Below, in pieces: positions 18,301 through 24,829 of a stretch of 57,110 nt of DNA (the stretch's first letter is position 1; each line of letters opens with the position of its first letter). A model generated the notes under the pieces. It did no database searches and had not been told where the DNA came from. It saw nothing but the letters and a program-made list of their open reading frames with translations. The stretch is from Nostoc sp. FACHB-892. GTDB lineage: Bacteria; Cyanobacteriota; Cyanobacteriia; Cyanobacteriales; Nostocaceae. Made by a program: the position numbers and the translations under genes. The stretch spans positions 1 to 57,110 of the forward strand of contig NZ_JACJTR010000039.1 of assembly GCF_014698795.1 (NCBI RefSeq), read 5' to 3'.

Positions 18301-20199
18301 CTCTGCTCTAATTGGTTTGGGATTTTCGCCATGTTCCTGTTCAAATAAACTTTGATAGCGCTTAGATACTTGGTCTAAATAAGTTGACTGTTGTTCTAAG
18401 TTACCGTAAGTTTTAAGTACCTCAATTTCCGATTCTAATGCTTCCAATGCTGTCACTTGATTGTTGATTATGCCCACGCTGATACTATCGCTCATGTGGA
18501 TAGCGATTTTTTCAAATGGGGGCTGGCTTCCATCTTCCAAATAAAATGATTGTTTCTTTTCTTTAACAGTAGGCCGATAAGCATTTTCAGGCTGGTTTCT
18601 GTACTCGGCTTCGGCTGTGAAGTTTGGATATTGAAGTGCAAGTGCTACGCCAATACAGTCACCGTCGAAATCACGCGCTTGACGTTGTGATTCGGTTTCG
18701 AGGGGATTAACTTCGTTGTGTTGAATACCTTGAGCTTCTAGCGCTTCAATCCGAGCAAGTATGCGTTTGTGATCTTCATCATTGACTACAATAATTCCTT
18801 GTAAGTCTGTACCATCTGGAGCTAGGCGGTCTTCAACATATTTGTTATTAGAAACACACAGACCGTTAGAATTAAGAAAGGGAGAACGGAAATTTAATAC
18901 TTTTTCATTTTTATCTATCCAAGTCGCGCAAATTTCGCCATTTTTGAGTTCTTTGGAAGGGATAATCATTCCTCGGTCAAAAGTTAATGTCTTGCCAACC
19001 GCAATATCACGCCACTGACCTTGCACAAATCGACTTAGCTCTTGTTTTACTTTTTCGGTTTCTAATAATTGTTGATGTCCAAGTAAATCAGCTTTGACGA
19101 GTTTGTACATGAACATATCATCTTTCTGAGATTCATCTGATTCATCGTTTAGCTCTAAGTCTTCACCAGAATTATTCTCTACTTGTTTACCTAAAGTATC
19201 AGCTTTAACTGATTCAATAATTTCTTGTTCTAAAGATTTTTTTTGCTCTTCTGAAAATTCCTTTCGCTTTTCGTAGTTTTCACAGTACAGTTGTGCAACA
19301 ATTCTAGGGTCATCTTGAGCTTCTGCTAGCTTTTGGGCTTGTACCTCTAGTTCTTCAGCAAAATCCTTAATACCTTGAGGAAATGATGCTAATAATTGAG
19401 ATATAGCAGTTTTACCTCGCTCTGATTGGGATTTTTCGCCTAACCAGATTTTTTGTTTGTATAATCCCGGTTTAATTTGGGGTTTAGTCGGTTTATCGGG
19501 ATGATCTTTGTCTGTACCTTTGAAGCTAGATCGGGGAAGAATTAAGTCAATTTTGGGTTCGTTATTAGTATCAGCATATTTTATTTTATCAAAACTGTAA
19601 GGTCTTAATGTTCCTTTACCGAATCGATATTTAGTATCTTCTCCATCAGTTTCTGTCCACCCAAATCGATGCTGAATTACACGATAACTTTTATCTTGCT
19701 GCTCTTCCCTTTTAGTTAATTTATCATATAGCTGGGTAGAGATTTGACCGTAGCAATCACCTACCAATTTAAAAGCATTTTCTTTGTTAATAATTCCTCC
19801 ATTTTCACCTTGTGCTTCAGTAGAGTCATCTACAATCAAAATGTTTAGTTCTTCATGTATCGAATTTTTACACCCCCCTAGAAAGATTGAACCGTAAGCA
19901 CCTCTATCTTTTCTATCAGGACATAACTTTTCAATTACTTCCAAGCATTCTGGCGACCCGTACAATAATCGGGTTTTAGAAGATAATAACAGCGTATGCC
20001 CATTTGGGTGATTTCTTAAATCTTCTGGCGTACTATATTCATCTATATGTCCGAAAGAAAACTGTTGATCTGGAAAGTAAAATTCTAATAGAGTATTATC
20101 TAATTTCTCAGTTAAAATTGATTGGGGATTCTGATTATCTCCATCAGTGTGAATCCATTGATTTAGCCTGGGGTCAAAGTGTTGAAATTGCAAAGACAT
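15361..20199 (-). CDS. Giant protein with double-psi beta-barrel RNA polymerase-like motifs (DFDGD)
   Basis: A 1612-residue protein. Residues 510-514 are DFDGD in QARDFDGDCIG, matching the metal-binding DxDGD signature of double-psi beta-barrel polymerases (bacterial beta', phage YonO, eukaryotic RdRP). Three further blocks are in the expected order. FRSPFLNSNGL (Arg438-Ser-Pro) resembles the R-x-P element before the catalytic loop. SVGIINNQV (576-580 GIINN) resembles the RdRP 'GxIxN' helix. NQIAVDLFKSAKKP (Asp682, Lys685) resembles the RdRP/YonO 'AVDxxK' element. Charged coiled-coil-like sequence spans about 270-380. The C-terminal half (about 1000-1612) is unrecognised, beta-rich, with a Ser/Pro linker near 1440. 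The gene starts 38 bp from a divergent gene. Polymerase activity, template and role are inferred. Confidence 0.7.
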   Translation of the reverse strand: MSLQFQHFDPRLNQWIHTDGDNQNPQSILTEKLDNTLLEFYFPDQQFSFGHIDEYSTPEDLRNHPNGHTLLLSSKTRLLYGSPECLEVIEKLCPDRKDRGAYGSIFLGGCKNSIHEELNILIVDDSTEAQGENGGIINKENAFKLVGDCYGQISTQLYDKLTKREEQQDKSYRVIQHRFGWTETDGEDTKYRFGKGTLRPYSFDKIKYADTNNEPKIDLILPRSSFKGTDKDHPDKPTKPQIKPGLYKQKIWLGEKSQSERGKTAISQLLASFPQGIKDFAEELEVQAQKLAEAQDDPRIVAQLYCENYEKRKEFSEEQKKSLEQEIIESVKADTLGKQVENNSGEDLELNDESDESQKDDMFMYKLVKADLLGHQQLLETEKVKQELSRFVQGQWRDIAVGKTLTFDRGMIIPSKELKNGEICATWIDKNEKVLNFRSPFLNSNGLCVSNNKYVEDRLAPDGTDLQGIIVVNDEDHKRILARIEALEAQGIQHNEVNPLETESQRQARDFDGDCIGVALALQYPNFTAEAEYRNQPENAYRPTVKEKKQSFYLEDGSQPPFEKIAIHMSDSISVGIINNQVTALEALESEIEVLKTYGNLEQQSTYLDQVSKRYQSLFEQEHGENPKPIRAEYKPFMQSVVALAKNPNRTPDIIQQAMDVNRLMYREMIGEGCYQNQIAVDLFKSAKKPEMDKIRENSRYLYRDVNYIKDKKSSLAYLSTGITPKGYSPVELLISQTNKYFQESQLESRPIVQFKDLFKGVEFTPQQKFAAIAAKYEFDLKFNAAVRMERRRETEKGPSAIIQTPQSCQLEITNLTHYEHPLIWKAQTLNIRLDEIPEKWRTKERPHRLLAVAQINGEIGNDGKPAYRNLGTISQQSVTDHNLKAGMTMQGAKLLELKPELTRSQTKLLFDKSQEAALAFYASIPESEKLALSAAAWNICASRQDELEVARKENANPQAMSSDKPLRVYAKKVSNFAFAAFPNEIISRLEQLQFTEPKLVTLNNEANQFLGRKWNPDEKHPIEIRASHHPVGHERHVSRLMFAQDSDGEYKEFAMLETRAGMLPIGTKAQANFIGVEPATAKATIGLPGNEPVEITIRELKNFSYAGLVFNAEPVNLEFGTVPVTDKTVKIRLDGKTLGELDSDSAQQLKEINYLKNGNPLKLKLTSISETGDQAFVLGESPNGNFLKINKINFYDFSGQTFNDQDYRKLTIETSASKTRDAVFLNGEPLGVLHFKKDKDALRQLGLLKTGKLTLAPAIVESNFSVICAQIDPNTVEYPQKWTKEFQAFGTQSINAQQLYMIDSSAKILHHIKERPTFLFSTESNKKLGIMGLAVDNQKADTVTKWLTAQKVECQQVAIEDVIRETQKGLAVFNLVDSSIPAKTLSSMTKKFGAIIETDSDYQQRVNSLATRPQFLKPPEQTAQSPPNQSITPLLSTTSSIPDISNNVKTEPLGVEKYPTVTIDDLRNWYNAADKLGKSENYKKRIVKVANGFKAGEQLSAQALTVMNKDTFELEAISRLTQIAQRIGMVWGKSNENGTQFLGKIYDLAFNTQQRDLTISQKNGEVILNLQSGKVVTNKVTPQILQTFEGANSEIDKILAKNKSQELEIHP

Positions 20200-20237
20200 A
20201 ATCTTGTTTAATCATTGAAAATTTTTAGGAGTCCAAT

Positions 20238-20771
20238 ATGTCAAGAATTAAACGCTGGTTAAATATGCATGGGAAAGAATTTAACGCAGACGGAACTTTA
20301 AAGAATGAAGCTAGACAACAAATGTTATCTGAAGGTATGAATGACGCAGCAATCAATAGTTATGCCCTTCGACTTAAAAATAACTACGATGAATGGAAAC
20401 GACTAGATGAAACAGATCCAGAGCCTTGGCCTGTTTATACTGCCTACGATTTCTTCACCCCTACAGAGCAGCAGCAGTTCAACAGTGATGGTACTCTCAA
20501 GCCAGAATATATCGAATCTGAACTAAAAAAAGGTATTAGATCCGAATGGCTAGGAGAAATGGAACGGCGCAAGATACTGGATGTAGAAAACTATAATCGA
20601 GTGTCGGCTCGGAAAGCAGAAATGGGGATTAATTTTGGTGAGCAAGAAATGAATAGACTACGTGCTTCAAACCGAACATATACACAACGCGTCAAGCAGA
20701 TGGAGGTAGACTTAAGGAACAACGAAGAACCCAGTACACTTCCGTTCGATAAAGATACTTCCTGGTTTTAA
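20238..20771 (+). CDS. Hypothetical protein with a two-fold internal repeat
   Basis: A 177-residue soluble, charged protein with AGGAG six bases before the ATG. Two segments of about 41 residues align with each other, starting FNADGTLKNE (residue 15) and FNSDGTLKPE (residue 81). Each is followed by a helix rich in Lys, Glu and aromatic residues. The C-terminus is acidic and ends in DTSWF. No family is recognised. It is divergent from the polymerase-like gene with a 38-bp gap, so the two must share or overlap promoters. That suggests, without proving, a functional link. Confidence 0.7.
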   Translation: MSRIKRWLNMHGKEFNADGTLKNEARQQMLSEGMNDAAINSYALRLKNNYDEWKRLDETDPEPWPVYTAYDFFTPTEQQQFNSDGTLKPEYIESELKKGIRSEWLGEMERRKILDVENYNRVSARKAEMGINFGEQEMNRLRASNRTYTQRVKQMEVDLRNNEEPSTLPFDKDTSWF

Positions 20772-20846
20772 GCTAGATGTTTAAGATTTTGGAAAGCTGA
20801 AAGTTTTGTCATCGTGCTACTTTCAGCTTTTTATGCTCATACCTTG

Positions 20847-21221
20847 TCAATTGGCTTGCCGTTCTATAGCTGGAGGGATTACCCCAGACGAGCGCACAAC
20901 TGACTTGTTGGAAGCGGCGGCAAGGAACGCAAACATACCTAAAATAGCAAAAGACGTAATAATCACTTGCTGTAGGGATGCAAAAACCGACTTTTCTTTC
21001 TCTTTTTGTACAGTAATGCGATTCAGATTCTGTTGAAATGCCGAGAAATACAAATAATTCAACACTTGTTTACACAAGGTAGGGTCTTCACCTATCTGTA
21101 CTTTCTGGCACAGAAGAATTTCTAGATGCTCCCGGCGGCGATCGCTTGTAGACAAATCGCGCTTATCCCACAGTTTTGCCTGAGTTGTATCTAAAGGTCT
21201 ATTAATACCTAATAAAGTCAT
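20847..21221 (-). CDS. Hypothetical single-pass membrane protein
   Basis: A 124-residue protein using the ATG at 21221, which is preceded by GAGG at good spacing. A longer version would need a TTG at 21281. The N-terminal two thirds are soluble and charged with two Cys (LLCQ, TLCKQ). A hydrophobic helix (VIITSFAILGMFAFLAAAS) lies near the C-terminus, followed by a short polar tail. No family is recognised. It converges with the 177-residue gene and lies upstream of the ParM region. Confidence 0.55.
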   Translation of the reverse strand: MTLLGINRPLDTTQAKLWDKRDLSTSDRRREHLEILLCQKVQIGEDPTLCKQVLNYLYFSAFQQNLNRITVQKEKEKSVFASLQQVIITSFAILGMFAFLAAASNKSVVRSSGVIPPAIERQAN

Positions 21222-21357
21222 AATTATGGCCTCACTTGATTTAGGAGTTAGTTGAGGGAACAGGTGTAATCGATAATTCAATTACACCCTAGTGTGCTTT
21301 TTGAAAAATGGAACTCATACCTAACTTAAGAAGTTTAAATATGCTTTCAAAAAAGGA

Positions 21358-21400
21358 CTAGCAACTTGAGTACTGAAAAAATCAAAGCTCAGGTTGCTAG
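21358..21400. promoter_or_regulatory. Hairpin with TACTGAAAAAATC apex (copy 1 of 3)
   Basis: Arms CTAGCAACTTGAG (21358-21370) and CTCAGGTTGCTAG (21388-21400) pair with one mismatch around the loop TACTGAAAAAATCAAAG. The loop core AGTACTGAAAAAATC recurs in hairpins at 26551-26589 and 28878-28896. It lies at the 3' end of the 136-residue gene on the minus strand, so a terminator or RNA regulatory hairpin is possible. Confidence 0.5.
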
Positions 21401-21419
21401 TAAAGTTTGAGAATATATG

Positions 21420-21830
21420 CTATATTTCCCAGTCCAAATCTTCAGTTTGAGATAGAGATAAAACCTGTGCCTTGGGTGGTGGCTGGGGTGTATCTGGCTG
21501 CAATGGGTTCGTTCCATCCTGAAATAATTCTTGTGCCAGAGTCCGCCCATCTGAGTCAATGTCACTACTCAAGAAATACTCCAAAACCTGCGGTGTAGCA
21601 CCATCAATTGCTGCTTGTGCTAGTAGAGATTTGATGAATTGGGGAGATGCTTCGCTATCAGCTAGTACCTTCAAGGTTTGCTCGGCATCTTGGATGGTCA
21701 TTTTGGAGATATCTCTAACTCCAACTTCTTCCCAGACATCGCCAAAATACTGACGATATTGCTGATTGAAATCTTGCTCTTGGGCGAAGTGGGCTAATTC
21801 TTGTACTCGTAATTGTGTCGTCTCTGACAT
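21420..21830 (-). CDS. Hypothetical helical protein
   Basis: A 136-residue soluble acidic protein. The N-terminal 100 residues look helical with a repeated small-domain feel (VLADSEASPQFIKSLLAQAA...). Then SSDIDSDGRTLAQELFQDG resembles an EF-hand-like or dockerin-like DxDxDG loop, and a Pro/Gln-rich tail ends LDWEI. I cannot name a family. It lies downstream of the ParM-like gene on the same strand with a 193-bp hairpin-rich gap. Confidence 0.6.
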   Translation of the reverse strand: MSETTQLRVQELAHFAQEQDFNQQYRQYFGDVWEEVGVRDISKMTIQDAEQTLKVLADSEASPQFIKSLLAQAAIDGATPQVLEYFLSSDIDSDGRTLAQELFQDGTNPLQPDTPQPPPKAQVLSLSQTEDLDWEI

Positions 21831-21918
21831 ATTAATTGACTAAGGTTAATTGTTCGCGTTTATTGTTTGACCCAACCATTTTGAGTAATTGTTGATTAAG
21901 CGGAGGGAAACACCATTC

Positions 21919-21979
21919 AAAGCCAAACCCTTACATTTATTGGCTTTGGCGATGTTAGACAGACATTCTGTCTAACATC
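21919..21979. terminator. Two strong hairpins after the ParM-like gene
   Basis: The first pair is AAAGCCAA (21919-21926) with TTGGCTTT (21940-21947). Next to it, GATGTTAGACAGA (21951-21963) pairs perfectly with TCTGTCTAACATC (21967-21979) around a 3-base loop. They lie just past the 3' end of the ParM-like gene on the minus strand. There is no T-run, so this could be a terminator, an RNA-stability element or a protein-binding dyad. Confidence 0.5.
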
Positions 21980-22023
21980 AGACAGCATTAGTAACAATAG
22001 TTGTCGTACAAATGCAAACTAAT

Positions 22024-23256
22024 CTAAATCCCAAGACTTGTAGTGATATAACCGTTCCTTTGCCAAATCTCCATGTCTGGTTTAGAACTCTTGAATGGTT
22101 GAACATAATAATCAGGAACTAGGGGTTTGTCTTGGCGGTCATAGCTAAATTCATGATCCAAAAACTTGATATGGCTAATATGGGATGCCCAAGCATCGCC
22201 TATCCTATCACCTAATCCCATTGTGTCTAAATATTTAGGTAGTTCCATTCCGCCATTCCAACAAATGGGGATGCCTTCACCATCAAAATGTTCGGTTAGC
22301 TCTTGGCGTACAAAGGATGCTGTCCCACCACAAACTAAGATTTCATCCATTTGGGCAATATTTCTCAACCAGCGCCATAAAGCACGGCAGTACTCTTTGC
22401 GAACTATCGGTAAAATCCGACAAAACAACTCTACATCAGCATTGATTTCTTCGATTTTGGTTTTGCGCGATAGAAACCGCAGTGCATCAAAATTGTTATT
22501 CGTGGTTTCGGCTAAGGCTGAAATTAGGCGTAAGTCATCTTTTGATAAACCTACGGCAGTACGTTCTACAAACTGATGCACCACCCAATTCATCCCTAAA
22601 TCTGTAGATTCAGCTTTTATTGCATTCCCCTTGTGCGACAAAATAAAACTGGCATTACGATAGCCTAACATCAGCATTCCTATACTCTTTTGGAAATAGT
22701 TTATGTTGACGTTGCGACTGCGATATGCCATGATACCCGCCCCTTCTGGACTGACATCAAAGCTACGCAATTTTGCTTTTAACCTTCCTGTTGGCGTGAT
22801 TATTCCTGTTTTTAAGTTCTGTGCTAGTTTTGCTCTGAGCGTTTGCCCATCCGACGCTTCTCCCACTGGCAGCAACAAATGTACATATAGTTCTATATCT
22901 GGGTTTTTCACTCCCAGCCGGCGAATTGCCAACCATAATATAGCTGCTACTTTTGGTAAGGCATATTGATACTTCAAATCTCTAATAGCTGATGTCCCCG
23001 CAAACATACTTCTGGCTAATGCTCCCAGGACATAGTATTCTGACCCAATTCCTATCCACACCGTCGTATCTTGTACGAGTTGATTTGACAAATATTCTAT
23101 TGACTCTACCCCTAAATCCGCTATTTCTGGTTCCATTGCTAAAACTATTGGAACCCCATCTGGATAAATCTGTGCTATCCCCTTCTGAGAACTTGTCCCT
23201 AAATCAATCGTCACCACAACTTTTGTGTAGTCTTTAGAATTATTCTTTTTATTCAT
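22024..23256 (-). CDS. parM: ParM/StbA-like actin-family plasmid segregation protein
   Basis: A 410-residue actin-fold ATPase. The phosphate-1 loop is VTIDLGTSSQKG near the N-terminus, a second acidic element is in ESTDLGMNWV, and the adenosine-binding region is EILVCGGTASFV. Such proteins polymerise into filaments that push plasmid copies apart. The ATG at 23256 is preferred over one ten codons earlier because a G-rich site (CGGGGGTAAAG) precedes it. It also gives the usual 8-bp overlap with the upstream partner gene. The order adaptor then ParM is the reverse of plasmid R1 but common elsewhere. Downstream hairpins may end the transcript. Confidence 0.82.
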   Translation of the reverse strand: MNKKNNSKDYTKVVVTIDLGTSSQKGIAQIYPDGVPIVLAMEPEIADLGVESIEYLSNQLVQDTTVWIGIGSEYYVLGALARSMFAGTSAIRDLKYQYALPKVAAILWLAIRRLGVKNPDIELYVHLLLPVGEASDGQTLRAKLAQNLKTGIITPTGRLKAKLRSFDVSPEGAGIMAYRSRNVNINYFQKSIGMLMLGYRNASFILSHKGNAIKAESTDLGMNWVVHQFVERTAVGLSKDDLRLISALAETTNNNFDALRFLSRKTKIEEINADVELFCRILPIVRKEYCRALWRWLRNIAQMDEILVCGGTASFVRQELTEHFDGEGIPICWNGGMELPKYLDTMGLGDRIGDAWASHISHIKFLDHEFSYDRQDKPLVPDYYVQPFKSSKPDMEIWQRNGYITTSLGI

Positions 23257-23752
23257 CTTTACCCCCGTTTTGTTTGTCCCAGCCAAACATCCGCTTAATG
23301 TCGGTCATCTCTTGATAGTTTTGCGAGGAAAGAAATTCATTGTCATCGTCATCTTCCTCATCTTCCTCATCAGTAGAACTTATTTGTCCATTTCCCGAAG
23401 TAAGCCCTAAGACGGATAGACTATCTGATGCCACTATGTTTGATGCTTGCATTGATATATTTGATGTCACCACTAGCGGATCTGGTGCTATCCCACAAGT
23501 TCTCCGAATCATACTAATTTGTGCTTCTAGTTGACTAATTGCCCAAATGCCAATCTGTCTTAATTCTTCTCCTCTCAGCCCCGAAGAAAACAAGGCTAGA
23601 GGTAGCCAGTGTTTTTTTAGTGTCGATGTAATTGTTTCCGAATAATCTTCCTTCAAATTTAAAGGCTTTGACCTCAAGTAATCAATTACTTCTGCATCTG
23701 CACTGTCACTCGGTCTTCTAAATGACACTACTCTATATCTAGAATCATTCAT
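23249..23752 (-). CDS. Probable ParR-like partner of the ParM homologue
   Basis: A 167-residue protein encoded directly before, and overlapping, the ParM-like gene. The basic N-terminus (RYRVVSFRRPSD) and following helices could form a DNA-binding domain. After residue 120 there is a strikingly acidic stretch (residues 127-139, nearly all Asp/Glu), then a C-terminal MFGWDKQNG segment that could touch the filament. Sequence alone does not identify a ParR family; the call rests on gene order. Iteron-like repeats about 300-440 bp upstream are candidate binding sites. Confidence 0.6.
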   Translation of the reverse strand: MNDSRYRVVSFRRPSDSADAEVIDYLRSKPLNLKEDYSETITSTLKKHWLPLALFSSGLRGEELRQIGIWAISQLEAQISMIRRTCGIAPDPLVVTSNISMQASNIVASDSLSVLGLTSGNGQISSTDEEDEEDDDDNEFLSSQNYQEMTDIKRMFGWDKQNGGKDE

Positions 23753-24052
23753 TTTTTTGACTAAAATTCTGATTAGCGTAACGCGCTTTCTTAAAATTAT
23801 TACACTAATTTTTATCGCCCAGTTTTTTTATTTTTATTTTGATACTGCCTAACTTAACTAAATTTAATATTTTTGCTTCTGAAATTTATGTTGTCTGCCT
23901 AAATAAAGGATTTACTTAATAATGGATGCACATATAACACCGCATTTTTTCTTCTAATCCTTCACTTAGTCCCTCATTTTTTAAATCCCTACTAATTTAC
24001 CGGGGTTTAATTTGCTTTTACGTGGTCAAAATGTATTACTAATCACAGTTAC

Positions 24053-24194
24053 AAATAGCAGACATTTTGCACATAAAACCCCTATTTATATACAAAATGT
24101 CTGCTATTCTGCATCGCTTATACACGCCTTTAACTGCTATAGCTGTCATCAAATGTTGACAATCAGGTACAAAATGTCTGCTATTTTGCACATC
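24053..24194. repeat. Three iteron/operator-like repeats (centromere or origin candidate)
   Basis: A 16-bp core CAAAATGTCTGCTATT occurs three times: inverted at 24053-24074, direct at 24091-24116 and 24168-24194. In the last copy it is part of the dyad CAAAAT-7-ATTTTG. The repeats sit in the 1077-bp gap between the ParR-like gene and the divergent relaxase gene. That position fits a ParR centromere, an autoregulatory operator or replication iterons. Confidence 0.65.
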
Positions 24195-24261
24195 ACTTTT
24201 TTGAAAAATTGCCCTCTAACACTTACTCCAAAAAGCTTTGAGGCGATTTGTCCAGTTTCTT

Positions 24262-24295
24262 GTATTCTCAATAGGCTTGAAATTATTGAGAATAC
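24262..24295. repeat. Perfect 12-bp inverted repeat
   Basis: GTATTCTCAATA (24262-24273) and TATTGAGAATAC (24284-24295) are exact complements separated by 10 bases. The dyad lies between the iteron-like repeats and the relaxase start. It could be an operator or part of the relaxase target region. Confidence 0.55.
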
Positions 24296-24299
24296 GTAC

Positions 24300-24829
24300 T
24301 ACAAAAGTATTGTTTTTGTACTTCAAAAAGAACAGTTTTTTTCTGTTTGTGCTACGAAACACTACTAAAAATTACAATTTAGCGCTGATTAACTTCGAGC
24401 CATTGCCAAAAAATTCCGTTGTCAACCATTTTACTCCTGAGTAATTCTCAAAAAATTCTGTGAGCAGCCCATTAATTCTCATTAATCAAGAGTTATTGAC
24501 AGGTAAACAGCCCGAAAGCCTTGCTATTGCGTGGTTTTTTAGTCCAAATCACAGAAAGTCGAGTGTCCTCTACTTAGGCTGAAATTGTGTCAACAGTGAC
24601 TATACTACTAAGGGAATCTTGGGGATAGCGGGAGAATTGCCTGTGAAATGCTGTAGGGCGGCTTAAGATAGTCGTACTTACTACGGTTTTTTGCCCATTT
24701 TCGCCTTTGAGCGATTTGGCTGAAAAAGTGGCGTAAAATCGAGAAAAAACAGCAATAATTTGAGTGATATTTGTTTCTCAGTCAGTCAGCCCAAAAACTT
24801 GTATTTCCAATTTTTAGCGTAAAGAAAAA
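24300..24829. other. Non-coding leader of the relaxase gene, candidate oriT region
   Basis: About 530 bases without a credible gene, directly upstream of a MobV-type relaxase. MobV relaxases usually nick just upstream of their own gene, so oriT is expected here. I could not identify a nic site or a convincing MobV-type stem. The GC-richer stretch 24600-24700 stands out against the AT-rich surroundings. Confidence 0.35.

Noticed and set aside
24012..24368. 118-residue ORF over the iteron region
   Set aside because: Cys/Ile/Tyr-rich composition is what the repeated AT-rich DNA would encode by chance, and it spans all three repeats and the palindrome.
24600..24700. A specific oriT nic site
   Set aside because: No stem or nic consensus of MobV type could be pinned down, so only the region is reported.
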